The position numbers and the translations under genes were made by a program. A stretch of DNA of 64,000 bases, taken from positions 248,001 to 312,000 of the forward strand of contig NZ_PVZF01000003.1 in assembly GCF_003002055.1 (NCBI RefSeq), in the 5' to 3' direction. The stretch is from Kineococcus rhizosphaerae (GTDB taxonomy: Bacteria > Actinomycetota > Actinomycetes > Actinomycetales > Kineococcaceae). Every line of letters starts with the position of its first letter. Position 1 is the stretch's first letter. A model generated the notes under the pieces. It was not told the origin of the DNA. It saw only the letters and a program-made list of their open reading frames with translations, and did not search any database. Positions 16,125-24,364 of the stretch are shown piece by piece.

Positions 16125-17360
16125 GTGACCGCACCGCACCCCGCCCCCTCCCGTCCCGCGCCCCCGACGGTCGAGGAGTCCCGCCTCGGGACGCCCGCCG
16201 TCCCCGGCGGCGCGCCGGTCGCCCAGCAGGTCCTCACCGCCTCCGGGTTCGACCGTTTCCCCGCCGCGTTCGAGGCCGCGCTGCACTCGGCGGCCTCGCT
16301 GCCCGAACTCCTCGCCGTGGTCCGCGGGCACGGTGCCGCGCTCTGGGACGCCGCGGTGGCCCGCGCCCGGGAACCGGAACCCGCCGGATCCCTCGACCGC
16401 TTCGACGACCGGCCCCTGTACTGGGCGCGGACCGCGATGAGCGCCGCCCTGCGCACCCTGGACAGCGAGCACCTCGCGGTGCAGCACCAGCGGTTCACCC
16501 TGCTGCACGTGCTGGACCGCACGTCCCGCGGCATCGACCGGCCGCTGTGGCCCACGGCCGCCCCCGGCGACCTGCGGGTGGCCGTCAGCGGGTTCGACGT
16601 CTACCAGCTCGACGCCGACGTGCGGCACTCCAACCCCTCCGGCGCCGCCGCGCTGCAGCTCGACGGTGCCCGGTTCGAGTTCCCGCAGGGGACCGCCGTG
16701 GTGCGGGCCGTCGTGCTCCCGGTGAACTACGGCGACTTCGACCAGGGCGTCGTCGAGGACGCCTTCGGCCCGGTCCTGCGGCCCGGTCCGCAGCGGGCCG
16801 ACCTCATCACCACGATCAGCATGACCGCGCGGGGGCGGATGGACGTCGAGAAGTGGGCCGCCGGCGCCCGCGGCGGCACCCCGGACAACAACCGCGACCA
16901 GCACTTCGGCCCCGTCGCGCGCGCCGCGCGGTGGCCGCAACCGGAACCGTCGCCGGAGTGGATCGAGACGACACTGCCCCACGAGGCGATGGTCGCGGCC
17001 GGCACCGCCCCCTGGCCGGTCGTGCTGCGCGACGGCGTCCGGGAGTGGCCGGCCGGGACGTTCCCCGACCCCGCGGCGCTGCGCTCGGTCGACGACCCCA
17101 CCGCGGGCAGCACCCCGGCCGCCGGGACCGGCGGGGACTACCTGAGCAACGAGAGCATGTACCGCTCCAACCGGCTGCGGCAGGCGTTCGGCGCGCACGA
17201 CGTCCCCGGCGGGCACCTGCACGTCTCGGCCCTGCTCGACCCCGCCGACCTCGCGGCCCTGACCGACGAGGCGTTCGCGGCCGACCGTCGGGCGGTCGTC
17301 GAGCAGACGGTCGCGCTCGTGCGCGCAGCCGCGCGGGCCGTGCTCGAGCGCCGGGCCTGA
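16125..17360 (+). CDS. Pyroglutamyl-peptidase-like (C15 family) protein with Cys to Ser change
   Basis: 411 residues from GTG 16125 (GAGG five bases upstream; GTG 16119 also possible). Residues ~150-260 match pyroglutamyl peptidase I: VAVSGFDVYQ, NPSGAAAL, LPVNYGDF, and the catalytic-Glu segment RMDVEKWAAG (Glu242) followed by TPDNN. The segment that should carry the nucleophile, GTYxCN in C15 enzymes, reads GDYLSNESMY, placing Ser341 at the Cys position. The catalytic His region is GGHLHVSAL (His366). There is also an extra ~150-residue N-terminal domain and an insertion, doubling the usual ~210 residues. Either a Ser-type variant, or an inactive sensor or binding protein, in the 5-oxoproline locus. 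Confidence 0.75.
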   Translation: MTAPHPAPSRPAPPTVEESRLGTPAVPGGAPVAQQVLTASGFDRFPAAFEAALHSAASLPELLAVVRGHGAALWDAAVARAREPEPAGSLDRFDDRPLYWARTAMSAALRTLDSEHLAVQHQRFTLLHVLDRTSRGIDRPLWPTAAPGDLRVAVSGFDVYQLDADVRHSNPSGAAALQLDGARFEFPQGTAVVRAVVLPVNYGDFDQGVVEDAFGPVLRPGPQRADLITTISMTARGRMDVEKWAAGARGGTPDNNRDQHFGPVARAARWPQPEPSPEWIETTLPHEAMVAAGTAPWPVVLRDGVREWPAGTFPDPAALRSVDDPTAGSTPAAGTGGDYLSNESMYRSNRLRQAFGAHDVPGGHLHVSALLDPADLAALTDEAFAADRRAVVEQTVALVRAAARAVLERRA

Positions 17361-17370
17361 CCGGGCGGCC

Positions 17371-17408
17371 CGGTCAGGCGCGGCCGGCGCGGTCAGGCGC
17401 GGCCGGCG
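17371..17408. repeat. Perfect 19-bp tandem duplication at the end of the GntR gene
   Basis: 17371-17389 and 17390-17408 are identical 19-mers. The second copy holds the stop codon of the GntR gene (17393-17395), so the gene's last codons and stop are repeated just past its end. Confidence 0.9.
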
Positions 17409-18067
17409 GCCCGGGTGCGGTAGGCCCGCAGCACCCGCTGCTCGGCTTCGTCGAGGTAGGTGCGCAGCTCCTTCGCGGCGGCGACCCCGCCGCGCTGCAC
17501 CAGGGTGTCCAGGACGACGTGGTTGCGGGCGAGGTAGGTCCCGTGGAACTCGTCGGGCCGGCCCACGACGTGGAAGGCCAGCCGCATCTCGTTCCAGATG
17601 CTCTGCATGAGCGCCTCGACGCGGACGCTGCCCAGCGCCGTCAGCGCGCGGTGGAAGTCGATGTCGGCCGTCCCGACCCCGACCCAGTCACCCGTGGCCG
17701 CCAGCCGTCCGGCGCGCTCGAGGGTCTCCGCCACCGCGGCCAGGCCCTGCGTGCGCCGGCCGTGGTCGCGCACTGCGGCGCACTCGACGAGCCGGCGCGC
17801 GTCGTACAGCTCGCGCACGTCCTGCTCGGTGGGGACCCGGACGAACACCCCGCGGTTCAGCTCGTGGACGACGAGGCGCTCCTCGCCGAGCACCCGGAAG
17901 CTCTCGCGCAGGGTGTTGCGCGAGACGTCGAAGGCCGCGCACAGCTCCGGTTCGGGCAGCCGGGCGCCGAGGGGGTAGGTGCCGTCGAGGATGCCCGCGC
18001 GGACCTGGTCGGCGACCGCGTGCGAGCGTCCGGAACGACTGAGTTCCGCTGTGCTGGACGCGGTCAA
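17393..18067 (-). CDS. GntR family regulator, FCD (FadR-like) subfamily
   Basis: 224 residues from a TTG start at 18067, chosen because GAGGAG lies seven bases upstream. The N-terminal winged helix includes VADQVRAGILDGTYPLGARL and SRNTLRESFRVLGEERLV; the C-terminal FCD domain has metal-ligand-type residues (DIDFHRAL and RNHVVLD). FCD regulators bind carboxylic acids. Divergent from pxpA; palindromes ATCGTT-N-AACGAT lie before pxpA and before the DUF969/Pcp-like pair. It is therefore the likely local repressor, with 5-oxoproline or a related acid as candidate ligand (inference). Confidence 0.88.
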   Translation of the reverse strand: MTASSTAELSRSGRSHAVADQVRAGILDGTYPLGARLPEPELCAAFDVSRNTLRESFRVLGEERLVVHELNRGVFVRVPTEQDVRELYDARRLVECAAVRDHGRRTQGLAAVAETLERAGRLAATGDWVGVGTADIDFHRALTALGSVRVEALMQSIWNEMRLAFHVVGRPDEFHGTYLARNHVVLDTLVQRGGVAAAKELRTYLDEAEQRVLRAYRTRAAGRA

Positions 18068-18126
18068 GGAACGCTCCTCGGGTGGGACGGCGCCCTGACG
18101 CTACCACCGGGGATCGGGCCCGGCCC

Positions 18127-18155
18127 TTGCGGAATCGTTGAACGATCGGCAGGAT
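18127..18155 (+). promoter_or_regulatory. pxpA promoter with GntR operator 2 in the spacer
   Basis: TTGCGG (18127-18132), 17 bases, CAGGAT (18150-18155). The palindrome ATCGTT-G-AACGAT (18134-18146) fills the spacer, where a bound regulator would block polymerase. The predicted start of transcription falls at or within a base or two of the GTG codon at 18162, so the mRNA may be leaderless. Confidence 0.6.
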
Positions 18156-18161
18156 CGAGGG

Positions 18162-18938
18162 GTGGCGACGATCCTGGACCTCAACGCGGACGTGGGCGAG
18201 GGCTTCGGCCGCTGGGAGCTCGGCGACGACGACGCCGTGCTGGCCACCGTGACCAGCGCCAACGTCGCCTGCGGCTTCCACGCCGGGGACCCGGCCACCA
18301 TGACCCGCACGGTGCGGACCGCGCACGAGCGCGGGGTCGCCGTCGGCGCGCACGTCTCCTACCGCGACCTCGCCGGGTTCGGCCGCCGCTACGTCGACGC
18401 CACCGAGGACGAGCTGACCGGCGACGTCGTCTACCAGATCGGGGCGCTGCAGGCCATCGCGCGCTCGGTCGGGGCGCACGTCGACTACGTCAAACCCCAC
18501 GGCGCCCTCTACAACACCATCGCCTCCGACGAGCGCCACGCCCGCGCCGTGATCACGGCCCTGCAGCTCGTCGACCCCGCGCTGCCGCTGGTGGGCCTGG
18601 CGGGTTCGCCGCTGCTGGAGACCGCCCGGGCCGCCGGCCTGACCGTCGTCGCCGAGGTGTTCGCCGACCGCGCCTACACCCCCGGAGGGACCCTCCTGTC
18701 GCGCCGCGAACCCGGCGCGGTCCTGCACGACCCGCAGGAGGTCGCCGAGCGGGTGGTGCGCTGGGCGCGGACCGGCACGATCACGGCCGTCGACGGTTCC
18801 GAGGTGCGCGTGCGGGGCGAGTCCGTCTGCGTGCACGGCGACTCCCCCGGCGCGGTCGAGATGGCCCGCGCGGTCCGCTCCGGGCTCGAGGGCGCCGGGA
18901 TCGCGTTGCGGCCCTTCCGCGCGGCGGACCCGCGGTGA
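18162..18938 (+). CDS. pxpA: 5-oxoprolinase subunit PxpA (LamB/YcsF family)
   Basis: 258 residues from GTG 18162. LamB/YcsF signature: [12 protein letters not shown] at the start, then [41 protein letters not shown] and [18 protein letters not shown]. With PxpB and PxpC it forms the ATP-dependent enzyme that opens 5-oxoproline to glutamate; PxpA is the ring-opening subunit. First gene of a three-gene operon whose members overlap by four bases. Cytoplasmic. Confidence 0.95.
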   Translation: MATILDLNADVGEGFGRWELGDDDAVLATVTSANVACGFHAGDPATMTRTVRTAHERGVAVGAHVSYRDLAGFGRRYVDATEDELTGDVVYQIGALQAIARSVGAHVDYVKPHGALYNTIASDERHARAVITALQLVDPALPLVGLAGSPLLETARAAGLTVVAEVFADRAYTPGGTLLSRREPGAVLHDPQEVAERVVRWARTGTITAVDGSEVRVRGESVCVHGDSPGAVEMARAVRSGLEGAGIALRPFRAADPR

Positions 18939-20518
18939 GCACCGGCGCGGCGCTGCGGTTCCTGCCCTGCGGCTCCGACGGCCTGCTCGTGGAGGTCGCC
19001 GGGCTCGAGGAGTCCCTGGCCCTGCACGCCGCGCTGCGCACCGATCCGCTCCCGGGGACCACCGAGCTCGTCCCCGCGGCCCGCACCGTCCTGGTCCGGT
19101 TCCGCCCCGAGCTCACCGGCGCCGCCGAACTCGCCGCGCGGATCCGCGAGCGGCCGCTGACCGCCGCGGCCACCGGACCCGGCGACCTCGTCGAGGTCCC
19201 CGTGCACTACGACGGGCCCGACCTCGAGGAGGTCGCCCGGCTGTGCGGCACCACCCCGGCCGAGGTCGTCCGCCGGCACACCGGCGCGACCTGGACGGTG
19301 GCGTTCACGGGTTTCGCCCCGGGTTTCGCCTACCTCGCCGGGGACGACCCCGTCCTGGACGTCCCCCGCCGCAGTTCCCCGCGCACCGCCATCCCCGCCG
19401 GTGCCGTCGGCCTGGCCGGCCGGTTCAGCGGCGTGTACCCGCGGGCCAGCCCGGGCGGCTGGCAGTTGCTGGGCCGCACCACGCTGGCCGTGTGGGACGT
19501 CGCGCGCCCCGAACCGGCCCTGCTGCGCCCCGGGACGCGGGTGCGGTTCGTCGAGGCCCCGGCCGGCGAACCGGCGCCCGGACCCCCGGCCGCCCCGGGG
19601 ATCGCGGGAACCCCCGTCCCCGAACCGTTCCTGGAGGTCCTGGCCGCGGGGACGCAGACGCTCGTCGAGGACCTCGGCCGCCCCGGCCGCTCGGCGCAGG
19701 GCCTGTCCCGTTCCGGGGCGGTCGACCGCGGTGCGCTGCGTCGCGCGAACCGGCTCGTCGGGAACCCTCCCGGCGCTCCCGCCCTCGAGGTCGCCGGCGG
19801 GGGCCTGCGCGTGCGCACCCACGGCCGGTCGGTCCTGGCCCTGACCGGGGCGCCGGCCCCGCTGCGGATCTCCACCCGCACCGGCACGCTCGAGGTTCCC
19901 GCCCAGCGCCCCTTCGCCCTGGACGACGGCGAGGAGCTGCACGTGGGGACCCCGGCCCGCGGGGTGCGGTCCGTGCTCGCCGTGCGCGGCGGCCTCGCCG
20001 TGACCGCCGTCCTGGGCAGCGGTTCCACCGACCTGCTCTCCGGCACCGGCCCCGACCCGGTGCGCGCGGGCGACCGACTGCCCGTGGGGGCCGCGCCGGG
20101 CGGCGCCGTCGTCCCGTGGACGGCCCCGGACCCCGAACCCCCGGCGGCCGGTGACGTCGTCGGGCTCGACGTGGTCCTCGGCCCCCGCGACGACTGGTTC
20201 TCCCCCGCGACGGTTCAGCGGTTCTGCGACCAGGAGTGGGTCGTGACCCCGCGCTCGAACCGGGTGGGCCTGCGGCTGGACGCCGAACCGCTGGAGCGCG
20301 CGGTCACCGGGGAACTGCCCAGCGAGGGGACCGTCCCCGGCGCCGTGCAGGTCCCGCCCGACGGCCGTCCCGTCGTGTTCGCCGCCGACCACCCGGTCAC
20401 CGGTGGCTACCCGGTGATCGCCTGCGTCGCCGCCCACCACCTCGACCTGCTCGCGCAGGTCCCCCCCGGAGCCCGCGTGCGGTTCCGCCCCGTCACCCCC
20501 GAGGGAGAACCCGCGTGA
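18935..20518 (+). CDS. pxpBC: Fused 5-oxoprolinase subunits PxpB-PxpC
   Basis: 527 residues from GTG 18935, overlapping the pxpA stop. Residues 1-210 are the PxpB (KipI-like) part, with [11 protein letters not shown] (125-134) and [11 protein letters not shown] short Pro/Ala linker (211-228) leads to the PxpC (KipA-like) part, 232-527, with [29 protein letters not shown] and [12 protein letters not shown]. In E. coli and Bacillus these are separate genes (about 218 and 310-330 residues). PxpB/PxpC phosphorylate the substrate with ATP before PxpA acts. The fusion fixes subunit ratio. Confidence 0.93.
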   Translation: MSTGAALRFLPCGSDGLLVEVAGLEESLALHAALRTDPLPGTTELVPAARTVLVRFRPELTGAAELAARIRERPLTAAATGPGDLVEVPVHYDGPDLEEVARLCGTTPAEVVRRHTGATWTVAFTGFAPGFAYLAGDDPVLDVPRRSSPRTAIPAGAVGLAGRFSGVYPRASPGGWQLLGRTTLAVWDVARPEPALLRPGTRVRFVEAPAGEPAPGPPAAPGIAGTPVPEPFLEVLAAGTQTLVEDLGRPGRSAQGLSRSGAVDRGALRRANRLVGNPPGAPALEVAGGGLRVRTHGRSVLALTGAPAPLRISTRTGTLEVPAQRPFALDDGEELHVGTPARGVRSVLAVRGGLAVTAVLGSGSTDLLSGTGPDPVRAGDRLPVGAAPGGAVVPWTAPDPEPPAAGDVVGLDVVLGPRDDWFSPATVQRFCDQEWVVTPRSNRVGLRLDAEPLERAVTGELPSEGTVPGAVQVPPDGRPVVFAADHPVTGGYPVIACVAAHHLDLLAQVPPGARVRFRPVTPEGEPA

Positions 20519-22230
20519 AGAAGGTCCTCATCGCCAACCGCGGCGAGATCGCCGTGCGCATCGCCCGCGGCTGCGCCGACTACGGCGTCGCCTCGGTCGC
20601 CGTCTACGCCGACCCCGACGCCGACGCGCTGCACGTGCGGACGGCCACCGAGGCGTGGGCGCTGCCGGGGGGCTCCCCCGGCGAGACCTACCTCGACGCG
20701 GCGAAGCTGCTGGCGGTCGCGCGGGCCAGCGGCGCCGACGCCGTCCACCCCGGGTACGGGTTCCTCTCCGAGGACGCGGGTTTCGCCCGGGCCGTCGAGG
20801 AGGCCGGGCTCACCTGGATCGGCCCGACCCCCGCGACGATCGAACGGCTGGGGGACAAGACGTCCGCCCGCGAGATCGCCCGCGCCGTCGGCGCGCCGCT
20901 CGCCGCCGGCAGTCCGGGCCCGGTGTCCGGGGTCGAGGAGGTCCTGACGTTCGCCCGCGACCACGGGCTGCCGCTGGTCGTCAAGGCGGCCTTCGGCGGG
21001 GGTGGTCGCGGGATGCGCGTCGTCCACGACGCCGCGGAGATCCCCGAGGCCTACGCCTCAGCGGTGCGCGAGGCCGTCGCGGCGTTCGGGCGCGGCGAGT
21101 GCTTCGTCGAGCAGTACCTCGACCGGCCACGGCACGTCGAGGCCCAGGTCCTCGGCGACGGCCGGGGCACGGTCGTCGTCGTCGGCACCCGCGACTGCTC
21201 GGTCCAGCGGCGGAACCAGAAACTCGTCGAGGAGGCCCCCGCCCCGTTCCTCACGACCGCGCAGGAACAGGCCGTCACCGACGCGGCACGGGCGATCTGC
21301 GCCGCCGTGGACTACCGCGGCGCGGGCACGGTGGAGTTCCTCGTGGGGGCGGACGGGACCGTCTCCTTCCTGGAGGTGAACACCCGGCTGCAGGTCGAGC
21401 ACCCGGTGACCGAGCAGACGACCGGGGTGGACCTCGTCCGCCAGCAGCTGCTCGTCGCCGACGGCCTGCCGCTGGAACTCGACCGGACCCCCGACCCCGT
21501 GGGCCACGCGTTCGAGTTCCGGCTCAACGCCGAGGACCCCGGCCGGGGTTTCCTGCCCGCGCCGGGCCCGGTGCACCGGTTCGACGTCCCCGGCGGGCCG
21601 GGGGTCCGGGTGGACGCCGGTGTGGTCGCGGGGGGTGCGGTGCCGGCGACGTTCGACTCCCTCGTCGCCAAGCTCGTCGTGACGGGCACCGACCGAGAGC
21701 ACGCCCTGCGCCGGGCGCGGCAGGCGCTGGCCGAACTCCGCGTCGAGGGGGTCCCCACCGTCGCCGGGTTCCACCGCCGGCTGCTGCAGGACCCGGCGTT
21801 CACCACGGACTTCGCCGTGCACACCCGCTGGATCGAGACCGAGTGCGGGTGGCTGGAGGACCTCGCCGCGGACCGGCCCGAGGCGGTGACCGGTCCGGGG
21901 GTCGTCCGGACGTGGATCGAGGTCGACGGGCGCCGGGTGACGCTGGCCCTGCCCGCCGACCTCACCCGCGCCGTCCCCGCAGCGACGACGGCGGAACCGG
22001 TGGCACGGACCGCGGGCGATCCGGCTGCGCTGGCCTCCCCCGTCGCGGGCACGCTGGTGACCTGGCACGTGCCGGACGGCGCCGACGTCCGGGCCGGGGA
22101 CACCGTCGGCGCGGTGGAGGCCATGAAGATGGAGACGCCCGTCCTGGCCCACCGCGACGGCCGGATCACCCTGCTGGCCCGGCCCGGGGACGGCGTCGAC
22201 GCCGACGCACCCCTCGCCCGGATCGGCTGA
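20515..22230 (+). CDS. Biotin carboxylase with fused biotin carboxyl carrier domain
   Basis: 571 residues from GTG 20515 (GAGGGAG upstream, GTGA overlap with pxpBC). N-terminal biotin carboxylase: [17 protein letters not shown], the ATP-grasp glycine-rich loop KAAFGGGGRGM, then EVNTRLQVEHPVTE and the C-terminal domain. The last ~70 residues are a lipoyl/biotinyl domain with EAMKMET (biotinyl Lys538). The two-domain form resembles the alpha subunits of acyl-CoA carboxylases. No carboxyltransferase gene is near, so the acceptor is either encoded elsewhere or something in the 5-oxoproline route; coupling to PxpABC is frequent but its reason is unclear. Confidence 0.9.
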   Translation: MKKVLIANRGEIAVRIARGCADYGVASVAVYADPDADALHVRTATEAWALPGGSPGETYLDAAKLLAVARASGADAVHPGYGFLSEDAGFARAVEEAGLTWIGPTPATIERLGDKTSAREIARAVGAPLAAGSPGPVSGVEEVLTFARDHGLPLVVKAAFGGGGRGMRVVHDAAEIPEAYASAVREAVAAFGRGECFVEQYLDRPRHVEAQVLGDGRGTVVVVGTRDCSVQRRNQKLVEEAPAPFLTTAQEQAVTDAARAICAAVDYRGAGTVEFLVGADGTVSFLEVNTRLQVEHPVTEQTTGVDLVRQQLLVADGLPLELDRTPDPVGHAFEFRLNAEDPGRGFLPAPGPVHRFDVPGGPGVRVDAGVVAGGAVPATFDSLVAKLVVTGTDREHALRRARQALAELRVEGVPTVAGFHRRLLQDPAFTTDFAVHTRWIETECGWLEDLAADRPEAVTGPGVVRTWIEVDGRRVTLALPADLTRAVPAATTAEPVARTAGDPAALASPVAGTLVTWHVPDGADVRAGDTVGAVEAMKMETPVLAHRDGRITLLARPGDGVDADAPLARIG

Positions 22231-22255
22231 GCCGGGGGACGGCCCGTTCCGGCCC

Positions 22256-23365
22256 TCAGCCCAGCAGTTCGAGCGTGCGGCGCACCGCCGCGTCGGCCCC
22301 CTCCGGGGACCGGCGACCCAGACCGCACGAGGTGGCGACGTCGACCGTGCGGCCCAGGGCCTGCTCGACCAGGTCGAGGACGCGCACCTGGTCGGCGAGG
22401 TGCTGCTCCTCGTGCGCGAGCCCGGCGGCCACCTCGGTGGTGGCGGGCAGCGTGGAGCGCAGGGCGCGCAACGGCGCGTGGAACCGCGGGTCGGTCGACG
22501 GCGGCCGGTCCCCGCCCGACAGGGGCAGGTGCACGAAGTCCAGCGACCGGCCCGCGGGCCAGCGGCGCACCAGGGCGTTCGTCAGGTGGACCAGCGGCGC
22601 CGCGTCCTCGACCTGGCGCAGCGCGCGGTGCCCGAGGTCGCCCAGGCACAGGTGCACCCCGAACCGGGTCCCGGGCGGGGCCTCGGCCACCTGCCGCAGC
22701 AGCGGGCGCGCCACCACCCGCGCGACCACCGGCCGCAGGGGTTCGGGGGCGGCGGCGACGGCGACCAGTTCGACCGGGACCTCCAGCTGGAAGACCACGG
22801 CGCGCCCGGCGCGGGCGTGCAGCGCCGCGATCTCCTGCCCCAGCCGGCGGCGGAACACCGGCTCCAGCCGCAGGGCCGCGGCCGGGCCGAAGCTGAACAG
22901 GGCCACGTCGAAGCTGCCGGGGACCCCCACCTGCAGGGGCAGGTCCTCCGTGGCCGGGTGCCCGGAGCCGGCCAGCAGGTCGAGTTCCTCCAGGCCGTGG
23001 CGGGCGACCCGCAGGTCCAGGTGCACCGGTTCCAGGCGCTGCCCGCGCCGCACGGCGAACCGGTCGACGTCGTCGTAACCGGTCCAGTCCCCCGACCGCA
23101 CGCGCCGCACCACGCGCTCGCGCGCCAGCCGTTGCACGACGGGGACGATCCAGTTCGCGCGGTCCCCGGTCTCCCCGCCGGTGAGCCGGCGCACCCGCCC
23201 GGCGAGCGCGGTGCGCTGCCAGGACAGCGCCGCGGCGGGACCGTCGAACTGCGACAGGGTGCCGACCAGGTGCATCCGCCGCCGCGTGCCGCCGTCCACG
23301 CCGCCGTCGGGGGTGTCGTCCACGGCGGCAGTGTGCCGCACGGTGTCCCGGCGGGGAAGGGTCAC
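22256..23365 (-). CDS. MetE/UroD-like TIM-barrel protein of unknown function
   Basis: Up to 369 residues; the true start may be a later GTG (23323) or ATG 23275 (MHLVGTLSQF). The pattern is that of cobalamin-independent methionine synthase C-terminal domains: LPLQVGVPGSFDVALFSFG, RAGRAVVFQLEVPVEL and, near the end, VATSCGLGRRSPE. The HxC...C zinc set of true MetE is not obvious, apart from one Cys in the TSCGLG loop. It lies 36 bp downstream of the ketopantoate-reductase-like gene and could be the last member of the peptide-catabolism cluster. Function not assigned. Confidence 0.65.
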   Translation of the reverse strand: MTLPRRDTVRHTAAVDDTPDGGVDGGTRRRMHLVGTLSQFDGPAAALSWQRTALAGRVRRLTGGETGDRANWIVPVVQRLARERVVRRVRSGDWTGYDDVDRFAVRRGQRLEPVHLDLRVARHGLEELDLLAGSGHPATEDLPLQVGVPGSFDVALFSFGPAAALRLEPVFRRRLGQEIAALHARAGRAVVFQLEVPVELVAVAAAPEPLRPVVARVVARPLLRQVAEAPPGTRFGVHLCLGDLGHRALRQVEDAAPLVHLTNALVRRWPAGRSLDFVHLPLSGGDRPPSTDPRFHAPLRALRSTLPATTEVAAGLAHEEQHLADQVRVLDLVEQALGRTVDVATSCGLGRRSPEGADAAVRRTLELLG

Positions 23366-23401
23366 GGCGTTCGCCGCGCGGCCCCACCCCGCCGGGCGGG
23401 A

Positions 23402-24364
23402 TCAGGCCGGCAGCTCCCGGCGACCGGCGACGAACCGGGCGAGCTCGTCGAGGTTGGCCACCTCGCACGTGCGCCGGCCCTGCTCGATGTCGTGGATCAT
23501 CTCCACGACCCGGCCGAAGATCGGACCCTGGATGTCCTTGTGGACCTCGTCCACCTCCGTCTTGCGCTTGCGGACCACCAGGTCGCGGTAGATGCCGGAG
23601 TGCGTCTTGGCGCTGCGGCGGTTGAAGGCGGCCAGCCGGTCGAACGAGCCCGGCAGGTCGTCGGGTTCGAACCCGTCGAAACCCTCGACGGTCACGGGCG
23701 CCTGGGCGAGCACCTCCTGCGACAGCGCGGTCATGAGCTCGCGGTACTCGGGCCGTTCCAGCGTCTCGGCGATGGGCAGGTCGGAGACGGCCCCGGCCCA
23801 CATCATCGCGCCGTACACCTCCTTGCCCCACAGGTAGCCCAGGACGTTGCCGGTGGGCTCGGCGTAGGGCAGGACCCCGGCCAGTTCCCGTACGCGCTGC
23901 GTGATCGTCCCGCCGGCGAGTTCGCCGATCCGGAACGTGGCGACGTTGCCCTGCAGCACGACCCCGGGGCCCATGAGGTCCGCGCCGACGTTGATGAAAC
24001 CGGACAGCACCCGCTCGCGCCCGACCGCCTCGACGAGGACGTCGGCCGTCAGGCCGTTCTGGACGGTCAGGACGTACCCGTCCGGGGCGAGGCGGTGGCG
24101 CAGGAGCTCGGCGGCCGAAGCCGTGTGCAGGCTCTTGACCGCGACGACCGCCCGCTCGACGGTGTCGGGCAGGTCCTCGGGCAGGATCGCCGGGACGCGG
24201 ACGGTGAACTGCTCGACCGGTCCCTCGATCCGCAGCCCGTCGCGCTGGATCGCCGCCACGTGCGCGGTGTCGGCGTCGACGAGGGTCACGTCGTGACCGG
24301 CCCGGAACGCGTGCGCGCCCAGGGTTCCCCCGATGGCCCCGGCTCCGATGACGAAGAGCGTCAC
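23402..24364 (-). CDS. Ketopantoate reductase-like NADPH-dependent oxidoreductase (PanE/ApbA family)
   Basis: 320 residues from GTG 24364, overlapping the hydrolase stop by four bases. N-terminal dinucleotide fold FVIGAGAIGGTLGAH, catalytic-Lys-type segment VAVKSLHTASA, QNGL loop and C-terminal helical ApbA_C domain (KTHSGIYRDLVVRKRKTEVDE). PanE reduces 2-dehydropantoate, but many family members in catabolic operons reduce other 2-keto acids. As it sits at the end of a peptide uptake and degradation cluster, a keto acid derived from an amino acid is a likelier substrate (inference). Confidence 0.85.
   Translation of the reverse strand: MTLFVIGAGAIGGTLGAHAFRAGHDVTLVDADTAHVAAIQRDGLRIEGPVEQFTVRVPAILPEDLPDTVERAVVAVKSLHTASAAELLRHRLAPDGYVLTVQNGLTADVLVEAVGRERVLSGFINVGADLMGPGVVLQGNVATFRIGELAGGTITQRVRELAGVLPYAEPTGNVLGYLWGKEVYGAMMWAGAVSDLPIAETLERPEYRELMTALSQEVLAQAPVTVEGFDGFEPDDLPGSFDRLAAFNRRSAKTHSGIYRDLVVRKRKTEVDEVHKDIQGPIFGRVVEMIHDIEQGRRTCEVANLDELARFVAGRRELPA

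Noticed and set aside
23402-24364. Pantothenate biosynthesis gene panE
   Set aside because: Family match is good, but no panB/panC neighbours; it sits in a peptide catabolic operon, so no gene symbol was given.
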